64,000 nt of DNA from positions 24,852,673-24,916,672 of the forward strand of contig NC_080056.1 of NCBI RefSeq assembly GCF_026212465.1. Direction: 5' to 3'. The DNA comes from Amaranthus tricolor. Its lineage: Eukaryota > Streptophyta > Magnoliopsida > Caryophyllales > Amaranthaceae. Made by a program: the position numbers and the translations under genes. The notes beneath the pieces were generated by a model that saw only the letters and a list, made by a program, of their open reading frames with translations, was not told where the DNA came from and did no database searches. This document shows positions 20,805 to 31,447 of this stretch, in pieces (within the stretch, counting starts at the first letter, position 1; every line of letters begins with the position of its first letter).

Positions 20805-21494
20805 TCATCTGATCGTAGCATATGCCATCTCCACCGTCGGTAAGGGTTCCCGGTTGAGAATTTCTCTCCTTTCTTTGTCAAGACTATCATTAATCCCGGT
20901 AAGAAATTGATATAGCCTCTGTCTTTGGATGTATTTGTTGAACTCTGTTATATCCTGTGGACAATTCATCGGATTTGGCATTCTTCGATCTATTTCTGTC
21001 CATAACATGTTGAGCTTCCCGTAGTAAACTTCAATGGTGTCATTGTTCTGCTTTAAGGTCGATGCCTTTGAACTCAAATCGAAGATTTGTAGTTCATCCC
21101 TACCACATCCTAAGAGACCTTCGATCCCTTGCCATAGGCTGTGTGCTGTTGTGTAGTCCAGGAATTGATTGACAATATCTCCATTTATGTTCTCGATTAT
21201 CCATGCGATAACCATGGCATCTTTTTGTGCCCATTGGTTATAATTGGGGTCTGATAGTGGTGGGGGTCTGGCAGTGATGTGACTGAGCCGCCCCCGGCCT
21301 CCAATTGCAACGTGCATTAATTTGCACCATTTTGTATAATTGTGGTATGTTAGTTTTTCTGAGATTTTGAATGATGTTGGGTTTTCGGTTTGGTTGGTTG
21401 AGTTGTTGATTTTCTGGAACATCTGAAACATTTGTTCCATTTGTTCCATGGACATTAAGCTTTGCTGTGTTTGGTTTTCTGATGAATCAGCCAT
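20805..21494 (-). pseudogene. Copia gag, ended by a premature TGA
   Basis: The 229-residue frame starts with MADSSENQ and carries the plant Copia gag pattern: YHNYTKWCKLMHVAIGG, then QWAQKDAMVIAWI, LWQGIEGLLG and YYGKLNMLWTEIDRR. It is in the same reading frame as the pol ORF below. The TGA at its end sits in AGA-TGA-GAG, where CGA would give Arg; a CpG to TpG transition is the simplest cause. Programmed read-through is not indicated by anything I can see. Confidence 0.85.
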
Positions 21495-21546
21495 TTTCGA
21501 GGTAAGACCCGGTAAATGATGATGCCTTCCCGAATCTGAACCCTAG

Positions 21547-21559
21547 GGCTCTGATACCA
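21547..21559 (-). promoter_or_regulatory. Primer-binding site (initiator Met-tRNA)
   Basis: Minus strand TGGTATCAGAGCC, directly adjacent to the LTR end. Confidence 0.88.
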
Positions 21560-21807
21560 TGTAGATTTAAATATACTGATGTTTTTGTTTATTGAAAGAA
21601 TATTGTTCTTATTTCTGATTAAAGCAACTCCTCTTTAAATATACATATGCAACATTCTAATTTTAGGAAGCTAAGGAAAAATAACTGTCTAACATTAATC
21701 CTAAACCATCAGTTCTCCAAAATGGAGATCATGGGAGTAACTGTCTAATATTAACTGAAAATACATTTGTAACTGCATAATAACTGTCTTCATTCCAATA
21801 TTATCCA
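21560..21807 (-). repeat. 5' LTR of the Copia element (248 bp)
   Basis: On the minus strand it starts TGGATAATATTGG and ends AAATCTACA, next to the primer-binding site. The short length fits this Copia branch. The opposite flank is the start of a PPR-like pseudogene 10 bp away. Confidence 0.7.
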
Positions 21808-21816
21808 TCTTCTTCT

Positions 21817-22176
21817 ATGATGGCAATTCGCACTTCTTCAGGCATTTCACCTTCAAATCTTATATAGCCACTTCATAATTCAACCAAATTCACCATTTTC
21901 AAAGCTTTTCAAACCATTTTCTCTCGTCCATCGCCCACCAAGTTCATCATAGTTCATTCCTCAACTTACCCTTCTCCTGTTCTAGAAGAAGAACCTTCCC
22001 CTGTTCTTCCCCTTGTTGAATTCACTTATGGAGCTCCAAAATATGAGGAACAGAATCTTAACAAACTTATTAGAGAATTGTTAAAGGATCCTAAGACTAA
22101 AGATCTAAGGTTAGAGTATTATGAGAAGGCAAAATTGAGTTCACAACCAACCCCAGAAACTTATCGAAGAGAATAA
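21817..22176 (+). pseudogene. Fragment resembling the N-terminal part of a PPR protein
   Basis: From ATG 21817 a 120-codon frame reads a Ser/Thr/Ile-rich, transit-peptide-like start, one internal TAG (codon 17), then LNKLIRELLKDPKTKDLRLE and YYEKAK. This wording is common at the start of plant pentatricopeptide-repeat proteins. It ends at TAA 22174-22176 with no repeats following. Family assignment is by eye and tentative. The Copia LTR ends just before the ATG. Confidence 0.35.
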
Positions 22177-22660
22177 TGTTGTTGAACCACAAGTTGAAAA
22201 TGTCCTACAATGGGCAACCTACCATGAGCATCCTAAATGCCCCAATGATAAATCCATGAGCATCCTAAATGAGTTTTAAGAAACTTGAACAAATTACTGA
22301 TAAGTGATGCAATCTTGATGATTTGAGTAGTTGAGGAAGAAGATTAATGGAAGAGGAAAGGTAAAATGACAATTTCACAACATAGTGGAAAAACAAACTT
22401 TTTTTCCTTCATAATGTTATTATAGCTCAATGTTCAAAAGTAGAGTGTTATTTTGTGGAAATTTTTTTAAGAATTGCTACCACTGGTCTTTTGCCATAAT
22501 TTATTCCTACCATGTAGAATATCCCTTTGTTAACTTACTTTATAGTTGCTTAGCTTTACATTTATTCCTTATCAGCAATAGATGTGGCGGTAACGCTCTC
22601 ATGATAAGAACTTGGCATATGTTTTCTTTTAAAATGTGTTTTTAAAATTGGACCTTATTA
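22177..22660. other. Intergenic; no feature seen
   Basis: AT-rich. A 24-bp phrase (ATGAGCATCCTAAATG core) is repeated at about 22227 and 22256. No gene or transposon end was recognised. Confidence 0.5.
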
Positions 22661-22664
22661 TGAG

Positions 22665-23075
22665 GGTGTTACATCAAGTCTTCCAATCTACTTCATGAGT
22701 CTATTTAAGATGCCAAAATTAGTAGCTAAGAAAATCACAGCTACGCAAAGAAGATTCATCTAGGGGGACTATACTGGCGAAAAGAGAACTGCTCTTGTAG
22801 TGAAATGGTCAAATTTAGAATTACCAAAGAAAATAGGGTGCCTTGGTGTTGGTAATATATTGTATAAGAATTTGAGTCAACTTTTTAAATGGTGGTGGAG
22901 ATTCACGAAAGAAGATGATACCCTTTGGAAAAGATTTATCATGTCAGCATATATGATTATGACAAAGTATGTTTGGTTTGATTGTATTCGAGCAGCTACA
23001 GGCTCATTGCAGAAGTCGTGTTTCAAGCTCAAAGCTCAAGAACCAGTGTCTTGCTTAAAGGAGGTGTGGTGGTGT
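22665..23075 (+). pseudogene. LINE reverse transcriptase C-terminal fragment
   Basis: The plus strand reads SSLPIYFMSLFKMPKLVAKK, then ATQRRFI and a stop where Trp/Leu-Trp is expected, then LPKKIGCLGVGNI and LFKWWWRFTKEDDTLWKRFI. These are the conserved C-terminal RT-to-zf-RVT motifs of plant L1 elements. Only about 135 codons remain. Confidence 0.8.
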
Positions 23076-23194
23076 ATTTGATAAGCTACACAAAAGGCTA
23101 CAACATGTTCTCTATTGCATTCAAGACAACAGCACTGATTCCTTATTTTACCTTAGTTTATAAGATAGGTTTCTGTTAGTAGTTAGTTGTTAGT

Positions 23195-23219
23195 TATAAC
23201 AAACTCAGAGTTTGTTATA
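23195..23219. repeat. Perfect 12-bp palindrome around one base, in the LTR
   Basis: TATAACAAACTC and GAGTTTGTTATA flank a single A. It lies upstream of a TATATATA (about 23270) that may be the LTR promoter. Confidence 0.8.
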
Positions 23220-23504
23220 TGAGTTGTAATTCCCTTTTGTATTCTGTTTCTTGATTTCTTGTTGCTCTATATATAGAGAGCTAACCTATGTGTACATTAA
23301 TTAATTGAGATTCATAAAATCATTTTCTTTGTTTTTCCTTTGGCTCAATTATCACATGGTATCAGAGTAAATGCTTTGAATCCTCGATCCTAGTTCCTGT
23401 CAAAGAACCATTTTCTTTCTTTTCTGATTCTTCTGTTTTCGCCCTTCTGTTCTTCCATTCTAACTTTTGTTCTCTTTGTCTTTTCATCTGTTCTTTTCTT
23501 TTTG

Positions 23505-24165
23505 ATGGCAAATAAAGACAAGCATGTTAATCCCACTTTGAATCAAGCCATTCCATATATTTTACATCCCACAGACACAGGTTTAAAGATTGTTACAAAC
23601 TTGTTCACAGGTGTGGGTTTTAAGGGTTGGAAAAGGGCTGTGACTATAGTTTTATCAGGAAAAATAAGCTAGGGTTTGTGGATGGGTCTGTGAAACGCCC
23701 TGTGAACAACACATCCCTTGGCAAATCTTGGGATAGAGTAAACGATGTGGTCATAGGATGGCTTCTTAATGCCATGGATCAGAAGGTTGCAAGGAGTGTC
23801 CCATATTTCAAGACTGCAAAGGAAATATGAGATGAGTTAGAGCATATATTTGGTCAATCTTCCAGTGCTCAACTCTAATCTGTAGAAGAACAAATCAGCA
23901 AGATTAATCAAAGCAATAACATCACTATAGAAGATTTTTACACACAAATTAAAGGGTTGTGGGATGAGAATGATGCACTTGATCCCCTTCTAGCTAGTTT
24001 GCACTTGCAAGTGATGTTTGTGTGATGTTTCATCCAAGATTCTACAGAGTCAACAAAAGAGGAGACTCATTCAGTTCCTCAAGAAATTGGATATCAAATA
24101 CCAACAGGCTCGAAGTAGTATTCTTATGTTGAAGGATGTCCCTATTGTCTCCGAGGTTTGAGTGA
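23505..24165 (+). pseudogene. Copia gag fragment (Retrotran_gag_3-like)
   Basis: It starts MANKDKHVNPTLNQ, continues FTGVGFKGWKRAVTIVLSG, shifts frame near 23658 into NKLGFVDGSVKRP and WLLNAMDQKVARSVPYFKTA, and then meets stops (TGA at 23828-23830 and others). Later parts (IKGLWDEND, RLLIMLKDVP-like) are still traceable. This is the N-terminal capsid-like region of Ale-type Copia gag. Confidence 0.75.
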
Positions 24166-24317
24166 ATCTTGTGCAACTTGACGTGCAAATAGAAGATTTT
24201 AATTGACAATACTAACAGACGTAAGCAATCTTAAAACAATAATAAAATTTAATTCAATAATTAAAATTTTCTTTTGTCATTCCTATTTTCGCAACTATGA
24301 TTTTAAATATTTTTGCT

Positions 24318-24545
24318 TAACAATTTAAGTAATCCAATTCGATTTGCAGTTTAGATTTGTTTTTAGTTAAAATATTGGTTTGGATAGGTCTGAAAAAGTC
24401 ACCTAGAATTAATTTGGTTTGGTTCAATTTGGATTGCGGCCCGATTTGGTTTGGTTTGGATTGAAAAATCAAAACCAAAATAAATTTGGTTTGATTTGGT
24501 TTTATGAAAAACCAAACCGCAAATCGAACTTTTACCTCTACTTGT
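24318..24545. mobile_element. Degenerate hAT-type MITE-like block (GGTTTGG-rich)
   Basis: Both sides contain inverted TTCGATTTGC(A/G)GTTT words, with many TTTGGTTTGG repeats between them. Such subterminal repeat blocks are typical of small hAT derivatives. The ends are worn and no clear target duplication was found. Confidence 0.4.
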
Positions 24546-24671
24546 AACTAGACGCGAGACTACTTTTACTAATACCAAAAAGAACATCTCCCAACTTTTC
24601 ATATAGAAGCACGCGGCCCCTCAGGATATATTATTGGCTTTCATGATAGCATGCTACAAACTTTTGGAAAT

Positions 24672-24808
24672 CTGTTCATCATCATCATCCTACCCAGTGT
24701 ATCCCGCTCATAGAAAAACTATGGACAGAGTCTGAAGAGGGAAGTACAGCGGCAACTCATACCCATAAAGGAGAGCGCGGCAAAAGGAGTCCCCCGGCTC
24801 AAGAATAT
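24672..24808 (-). mobile_element. SINE-like 3' end
   Basis: The minus strand reads GAGCCGGGGGACTCCTTTTG through TATGAGCGGGATACACTGGG and ends in a GATGATGATG tail. A 3' end of the form GGGATxxACTGGGT plus a short simple tail is known from Au-type plant SINEs. No tRNA-like A and B boxes are seen upstream, so it is a fragment or another repeat. Confidence 0.4.
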
Positions 24809-26233
24809 GTTTGTTGAATATAGGTAGAATTGGATAGTAATGGTGTTGCTAACATATGCATCAGCAAAAATTATAATGGAAAAACCATTTAGAGGTTCAT
24901 GCTCCCATTTCTAGCAGTGTATCTTGAGGCACTTCAAGATGTACTAATCAAAAACGCTCAATTCTAGTACATGAAGAAAGAGCCACTTGTGGTAACAGGG
25001 ATATTAGTTAGCTACGTAAATGGCATAAGCATGCCCTAAACTAATACTACAACATAGAGAATGACAGAATTAGAATAAAAGGATTGGCTCAGGCATACAC
25101 TTGCACTTTTATTGAACTCATTTTCACAAAATGAAAAGACCATAATACATCTTTCATAATGAATACATGGCCAACAAGGATAAGGTCTTGGTTTGATTAT
25201 ACAATAGATGACTAAAAGAAACCGAAGCTTAGCTTTAGGTCAAAAACCAACTTATGCCCTACCAATGAACCAATGAATGCTTGAATATCCTTTTATTTTT
25301 TACCCAAATCCTAAGGTAAAATTCAGTTTATATTTAGCAAAAAGACATCGTTTGTTTCTTATGATACATAAATGAGATGTAACAAGGAGCTTAAAGCACC
25401 CTCAAATGTGGCCAACCCCAATATGATCGTCCTTTCTCCCATAGAAATTTTGGGATTCCATGACCTGAAAATATCGAATAAGGCCGAAAATCAATCAAGC
25501 TACTATCACTTTCTTCGACAACAAAAATGATGATTGTAAGGTAACAAAACTAAATGAAGAGGATGAGTGAACAAACCAAAAGCAAAATTTGAAGTAGCTG
25601 ACAAAAGCTCTTGGTATGCAAAAAAAATCTACGACTACAAATGGATGAATATTTCTCCTGAAACAAAATCTATGAACATCATAAATTCAAAAACCTCAAT
25701 CAAAGGCACTAACAAATCTCCACAAACATCATCTCTCTACGGGCACTCAACACCAAAGACTTTAAGCAATAATGAATATTAATATAAAGATATTTACCCC
25801 GGAAAATATGGCGCTTACATCTGTATCTATCAGAAAATGCACTTTAAGAACTTTGTCAATTCACCAAAGCAAAAAACTTTGCAAAATTTTCATACACTCA
25901 CTTTAATCCAAATTACATAAGTTTGTTGACATGAATTTTAAACTCACCTCCAAAAACGTTTTGCTGTAATGCAAAACTGATTCCGTAAACATAGTTCCAA
26001 ACTAAAGTTAGACTTTCAAATCCTACAATAAACCAATCAGTATCCTGATATTGGAATTTAACAAACTTAAAACAAAAAAAAAAGTACTTATTAGGTTTTG
26101 AATCCCTAATAATTAAGCTTCAATGACCTAAATTTTGAAACTTGCTTTAATTAGCAGGTATAAAAACTCTAATTCAAACATCAACAAAAGAACAAAATTT
26201 TGAATGACTAAAGCAATTACAGATTCGATTTAC
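24809..26233. other. Non-coding, AT-rich; possible remainder of the locus whose first exon is at 26234
   Basis: Minus-strand scanning for the expected zinc-finger exon (Cys-Lys-Val-Cys ... His ... His) found nothing. No repeat or transposon end was recognised. Confidence 0.5.
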
Positions 26234-26283
26234 ATGTTTCTTTCGCGAGTCGTCTTGGATTTTTGAGCGTTGCCACCGCCCAT
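26234..26283 (-). pseudogene. Lone first exon of a small MGGGNAQKS-type protein
   Basis: Fifty nucleotides read M-G-G-G-N-A-Q-K-S-K-T-T-R-E-R-N plus AT, and are followed by GTAAAT, a good splice donor. That N-terminus is characteristic of a family of about 75-80-residue plant proteins with a C2H2-like zinc finger (SERF/4F5-like start). The rest of the protein should follow on lower coordinates but I cannot find it down to 24800. The locus is therefore either truncated or has a strongly diverged second exon. Confidence 0.5.
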
Positions 26284-27132
26284 CTTCTGAATCGATCAAG
26301 AATAAAAAGCCCTGTTTCTCTATAGAAGTTTTTTGCAGAAGAAGAAACAATGATTACAGGTTAAGGGTTGAAGATGAAAAAGGGAGGAAAAAGGCAGTGA
26401 GGAGGATATCAGGGATAAGATGAGATGTGAAACAAGAAAGGGGCGACAGGAATTAGGGCAAGAAATGTTTACAGTGACAAGGTTTGCGTAGAAGAATATG
26501 TGAGCTGTGGTGCTGAAGTGGACGAATTACTGTTCATTAAGGGATTGTGAATAATGTTGTATTCTTGGCCATTTTTTATAGTAAGAGGAGACACCATTAA
26601 GAGAAATAGCATCAAATCATGAAGGAGCTAAATGGTTAAAGTTTAAAATTGACCAAATTATTTGAAGTAGTATTGCATTTGATTGGTTATTTAACCGACT
26701 TTAAATTTGTTACTAATTATTAACTTATTTGTATTTTTAGTAAATATTTAAATAACTTCATAAATGTTTATAACAAAACGCTTTATAAATTATTGAGGGA
26801 TTGTAAACAATTTTAATAAAATAAGCATTGCTTAAATTTTAATATTTAAATAATAATCACGAGCTTTAATTTAATTTAGTAAATTTAAACTTGAGTGATG
26901 ATAAAATTAAGTTATTTATCTTAATTTAAAACGGAAATTAAGATTCTTAAATTTGTGCCTATTACAATCAATCATTCATAATAAAAGTAATTTTGTTACA
27001 TTAATTTGTTACAATACTATAATTATCATTCATATTTAAAAGTGCTTTTACTATCTTAGGAATAAAAACAAAGTTGTTTACCAAAGAAAAACTATAATTT
27101 TTTGAAAAAACTTTTCAGCATACCTCGTATGC
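26284..27132. other. Presumed 5' UTR and upstream DNA of the small first exon, then AT-rich spacer
   Basis: 26284-26560 is mixed-composition sequence upstream of the exon at 26234-26283. 26600-27120 is AT-rich with no coding or repeat signal. Confidence 0.4.
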
Positions 27133-27795
27133 GGCCGTCTCAATATTAAAACACTGCATATGAGACCACACTACAACTACATACTGCTTAAAAGCGCTCA
27201 CATGTAGCTAAAAAATCCGTCAGATACATAAAGCTTAAAGTTTAAAAAAAATCATATATAGCTTAAATTCAATCACATAAAGCTTAAAATTTACAATAAG
27301 TGCTTACTATTGACCTCTTTCATACTGCTTTAATTAAATGAGAAAAAAAAAATCAATTAGAGGAAAAATTATATAGTTACAATGATACTTACACTTTAAT
27401 AATAATCACATATGTTTTAAGAATGTAAACATAGATGATAAAATGAAACATACTGTAAACTTACATCTACAAAAGCTTATAGCTTAAAAACAATCACATA
27501 CTTTATCTGATTTTTAATAGTTGCTACATTTTTTGTTTCTGCGCTATTCAATGCATGATTTTAATCTTTAATATTTTTAACTTCATATGATGAAAAAAAA
27601 TTCTAAAAAGTTAATATTATGAAAATATGCATTAAGACGAATCAAACAAGATTACACTTGAGTATGTTTTACATTATACAAGGAGAAATGTATACGAAAT
27701 AAGATCAGTTGATGAACAGTAATTGGTACAGAAACTGTAGCAACTACTAAAACCAATCCTATACAATTTAAACTGATATTATTATTGAGACGGCC
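27133..27795. mobile_element. MITE-like element, 663 bp, short terminal inverted repeats
   Basis: The left end GGCCGTCTCAATA (27133-27145) is the exact reverse complement of 27783-27795. The interior shares a motif (ATTATGAAAATATGC followed by AAGACGAATCAAA) with the Stowaway-like MITE at 43909-44167. No clear target duplication. Confidence 0.5.
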
Positions 27796-27827
27796 ATAAA
27801 CAAGAATGTGAGAGAACGTTTAAAAAA

Positions 27828-28512
27828 GGGAATTTCACATGGTAGCATTTAGTTTTCATGAAATGTCATTGGTAGTATTTTTGTAAGATTTTTTTGCATG
27901 ATAGCATCCACTTTATGCACTATCTAACTGCTGTAGTATTTTCCATTAAATTCTTGTTAATTTCCGTGTAATTCATCATTTTGTAACTTTTTTCCACATG
28001 GTAGCATCTAGTTTTTGCTCTCAAATGTTTAATTTATCATTTTAACGTTTAATTCACCGATTAATTTATCAAAGCCATTAAATGTAGTAACAATTTTATT
28101 TTCATTCAAATTATTGGCATTATAAAGTTCAAAAGTTGCATTACAAACACTAATAAATAATTCAAAAGGCGCATTTTATAAGCTCAAAAAGCGCATTTCA
28201 TAAGTTCAAAAGGTGCATTCTAAGCACTAATACATATCTACTTAATTGTTACCAACATTTAAGGGCGTTGATAAATTAATCGGTGAATTAAAAGTTAAAA
28301 TGATGAATTAAACATTTGAGAGCAAAAACTGGATATTACTATGTGGAAAAAAGTTACAAAATGATAAATTAAACGGAAATTAATAAGAATTTAACGGAAA
28401 ATACTACGGCGGTTAGATAGTGCATAAATTGGACTCTACCATGTGTAAAAATGTTACAAAAATACTGCTACTAATAATTCATGAAAACTAAATGTTAACA
28501 TCTAAATTTCCT
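27828..28512. mobile_element. Foldback (MULE-type MITE) element with about 255-bp inverted arms
   Basis: The left arm (27828-28083) is matched, imperfectly but along its whole length, by the reverse complement of 28258-28512; shared words include ATTTAGTTTTCATGAA, TTATGCACTATCTAAC and AATTCACCGATTAATTTATC. The loop is about 170 bp and non-coding. The flanks hold TTAAAAAA on both sides, a likely 8-9-bp target duplication as made by Mutator-like transposases. It lies 200 bp upstream of the Alba gene's TATA box. Confidence 0.75.
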
Positions 28513-28715
28513 ATTAAAAAAAACAGTTTAAATATGTCATCCGGTGGGAGGCGGGAACAAAGACATTTTTGTAACTAAATTTCCCAGTCATTATCGAACT
28601 ATAATCAGCCACGTGTCCGTTCTGTAATAGACTAGCCCAATATAAAACTACTAAATTCGTCAAATATCAGTCATTTCGTTTTCATCCCAAAATTCTCTCG
28701 CCATCAACCAACACA

Positions 28716-28723
28716 TATATAAA
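28716..28723 (+). promoter_or_regulatory. TATA box of the Alba gene
   Basis: TATATAAA lies 92 bp before the ATG and is followed by a GA-rich leader (GAGAGAGAAACG, then GATA repeats), a normal layout for a plant 5' UTR. Confidence 0.65.
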
Positions 28724-28807
28724 AGAAAGAAACTTAGAGAGAGAAACGAAAGAGATTTGAGAGTTTTGTAGATAGATAGATAGAGGAAAGGAAGAAAAGT
28801 AATAAAA

Positions 28808-30901
28808 ATGGCGCAAGCAGTAATGGCTGCAGAACCACAGGCATTGGCAGCAGCTGCAACAACCATGGTTGCAGAATCACTCGCTGCAGTTAACATCAAT
28901 GAAGATGTTAACAAGAAGAATCGTATTCAAGTTTCTAACACCAAGAAACCTCTCTTCTTTTACCTCAATCTCGCTAAGGCACATTTCTTCCTTTCTTTTG
29001 CTGTTAATTCCTGCTTTTTTGCTTTCGGTTCTAGTGGCTATTCTTTTGGCGTATAGGAAGATTTCGATTCTTTTTATGATTCTGCATGTGCATTTTGTTA
29101 AAACATTATCAAGAAAGATTTCATCTCTGTTTTTCAGTTCTTATATATATTTGATCGACTTGTGTAGTATTTGTAACGAAACTGTTATTGATTCAATATT
29201 GCTCCATTTTGTTGATTTCTCGCGATTTTTGATTTTCGGAAGCGCGTTTGAAGATTTTCATCCTGTAATGAGTTTTTCTTTGTTGAATTTGATAAAATTT
29301 GGTTCAAGAAAGCTCATGCTCCATTTCTTTCGCTTATTTTTCTGGTTCTCCTCTTTTTCAGTTTAATCTGATATTGTTTGATCGACTTTTAGCGCGATTC
29401 TTGATTTTATCTTTGTTTATGAGTTTCATATAATGTTTTTTGTTTCCTGTGCATTCGAAGATTTCAGCTCTGTTTTTGTGGTTTTGTACGTTGAACTTTT
29501 TAAAGATAATTCAACCTTGATGCGCTTCGCTTCTTAAAGTTTTGTCTCTATAGTGCATTTGACTTGTTTGTTCCATCAGATAATTCTTGCTTGTAATTTG
29601 ATCTTTGGTTTTATTACTCTTCTATGCTCTAACAGATTAATTATTGGTTACTCAAAAAAAAAAAAAAAAAAGATGAATAGGCAATGTTCAACATTATGTC
29701 TGAATGCGTATGTTGCTATTCACGATAATGATATGTGTTTAGCAATTTGTGTTTGCGTATGGTCAAATTCTTGAACATGTTGCAGATTTCTGTTGAACAA
29801 AATTATGTAATATGATCTTTCATTTTTCTATCTTCGTCATATTGTTGAATTTACAGTTTTATGAGTTCTGCTTTATGAGACAAGAGTACATCATTTTTGA
29901 GCAATTGAATATTCAATGTTCTCATTACGAAGAATTTTATTTCCTGAATATGGGATGATATTCGTTATTCTGTATTTTTACTAATCAGTCAATGATCTTA
30001 ACTCTTAAGCATTTTTTTGGCAGTTTTTCGGTATATTATGTAGAAGTATATGGTAGAGCAAAGGCAGAGCCTTCGAGATCAATCTGGAATTGATAACGCC
30101 TGATGCAGTTTTTTTCATTAAATTTCTTTGCTAATTGATCTGTCTATTTTGACTTTGCTTTGCAGAGATACATCAAGCAGTATAATGACGTTGAGCTCTC
30201 TGCTCTAGGCATGGGTATGCTCTGTTGCTACTGTTCTTGATTAAAAATCAACTATTGAATTAGTAAAGTCATAACTGAATCTATTATATTGCTCCTAAAC
30301 AAAGTTTAAATCCATGAATTACCTTTCTGTTTCTAGTTTATTTCTTGAACCTGAGACTTCTAACGGGCTTGCTAAGTATTCTAGTTTTTCTTATTTACTT
30401 CCATGCTGACTCTTAAGTTCTGTGCATATTTCCAGCTATTCCAACTGTTGTTACCATTTCTGAGATGCTGAAGGCTAATGGCACCGCTGTGGAGAAGAGT
30501 AAGCCACACATTTCTCTACTTTAAATCATAACTCACACAATTTGGTTTTAGGTTTGACTGTAGTTATATGAACCGTGTTACAGAAGTTTTGACATCAACT
30601 GTGGGTTCCAAAGATGAGAACAAGGGCCGTTTCGTGCAGAAGGCTAAGGTTTGTAACATAACCCTCTTCTTTGTTTTGAATAGTAAGGTCAAAATTCTTT
30701 TAAAGAATCAACAATCTACCATATTAACATCATTCTAATGTGCAGATTGAAATTGTTCTTGAGAAGTCTGACAAGTCTCCTTCTGCTGATGCAACAACCG
30801 AGTCTGTACTTAAAATTGAAACTAAGTCAGTATCTGATGAACCGAAGGAGAAGGGTGAATTAAATATCGAATCAGAAAATGCTGAGAAAAAGGAAGGATG
30901 A
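28808..30901 (+). CDS. Alba domain DNA/RNA-binding protein, five exons, 167 aa
   Basis: Alba proteins are small dimeric nucleic-acid-binding proteins linked in plants to RNA handling and R-loop control. Exons: 28808-28978, 30166-30214, 30436-30498, 30584-30648, 30746-30901; phases agree and the stop is TGA 30899-30901. The Alba core spans about residues 39-115, starting NRIQVSNTKKPLFFYLNLAK, continuing RYIKQYNDVELSALGMAIPT and TISEMLKANG, and ending KGRFVQKAKIEIVL. Before it is an Ala-rich, low-complexity leader (residues 1-30); after it a Ser/Glu/Lys-rich tail, longer than in the close Arabidopsis two-exon-core relatives of about 130 aa. Intron 1 (28979-30165) starts with GC, not GT. Complete and likely functional. 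Confidence 0.93.
28979..30165 (+). other. Intron 1 of the Alba gene with GC donor
   Basis: The boundary is AAG|GCACAT and the acceptor TTTGCAG|AGA. No GT lies near the exon end that would keep the Alba core (NLAK-RYIKQY). The 1,187-bp intron is T-rich, has an (A)18 run near 29655 and contains no gene; long open frames within it are chance. Confidence 0.8.
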
Positions 30902-31447
30902 GTAGTCAGTTTGTGTTCTATCAGTCCACAACTACTCATCTCTGAAGGTCAGATATCTCTTACTGTTAGGCTAGTATATGAAGGTCAAGCAGTGTGTTGG
31001 CTTGTGGGTAACATCTCTGATGTTGCCACAGAAGACAGATCTCTAGGAAGTAGCTGATAAAATAGGATGGATTATTTCATTTCGAATCTTTCTGTTCAAT
31101 TCGTCATAAGGAGTACCATTTTAGCTGTAGTCAGTGGCAGCATATAATACTTGTAGAAGATGTATGCATGTACTCTGTTTCAATTCTAAACAGTAAGAGG
31201 CATTATATTCAGATTTACTACTTTTCTTATTGATAGTTCATGAAATGATGAGCAAACACTACTCAGCAGTGCACTTTTATTCATTGTTTACAAACAACAA
31301 ATGTCGTTCTTTTTGTTTAGTCCAATGTCAATACCATTGAAAATGACATTTACAGGAAATTACCACTAAAACATCTGATGCCTAATGGTTGGGATATTAG
31401 TGAAACTGCAAACATAACATAGAGTAGGTGCTTCTAAATCTTGAACT
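30902..31447. other. Convergent 3' intergenic region between Alba and UAH
   Basis: This 546-bp interval must hold both 3' UTRs. No coding sequence or repeat was seen. Confidence 0.7.

Larger units (their letters stand above)
16947..21807 (-). mobile_element. Ty1/Copia element, near-intact coding region, 3' LTR missing
   Basis: On the minus strand: short 5' LTR (21807-21560), primer-binding site, gag and pol in one frame (21494-16947). The only break in the coding frame is one TGA at 20805-20807. Coding ends close to the purine-rich TTGAGGGAACG, where a 3' LTR should begin. Nothing resembling the 5' LTR is found below 16947, so the element is 3'-truncated and immobile by itself. A decayed relative lies at 38425-42796. 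Confidence 0.9.
23174..24165 (+). mobile_element. Truncated Copia element: 5' LTR, primer site, gag fragment
   Basis: The LTR (23174-23356, TGTTAGTAG...ATCACA) is followed at once by the primer-binding site TGGTATCAGAG (23357-23367) and then a gag start at 23505. The sequence loses coding similarity after about 24165; protease, integrase, RT and 3' LTR are absent. Confidence 0.8.

Noticed and set aside
25395..25470. Possible second exon for the MGGGN gene (CAG acceptor near 25460)
   Set aside because: The frame is open but lacks the family's zinc-finger Cys and His residues.
28869..29366. 165-aa hydrophobic ORF overlapping Alba exon 1
   Set aside because: Wrong frame to the Alba exon and mostly T-rich intron; the hydrophobic look comes from T-rich codons.
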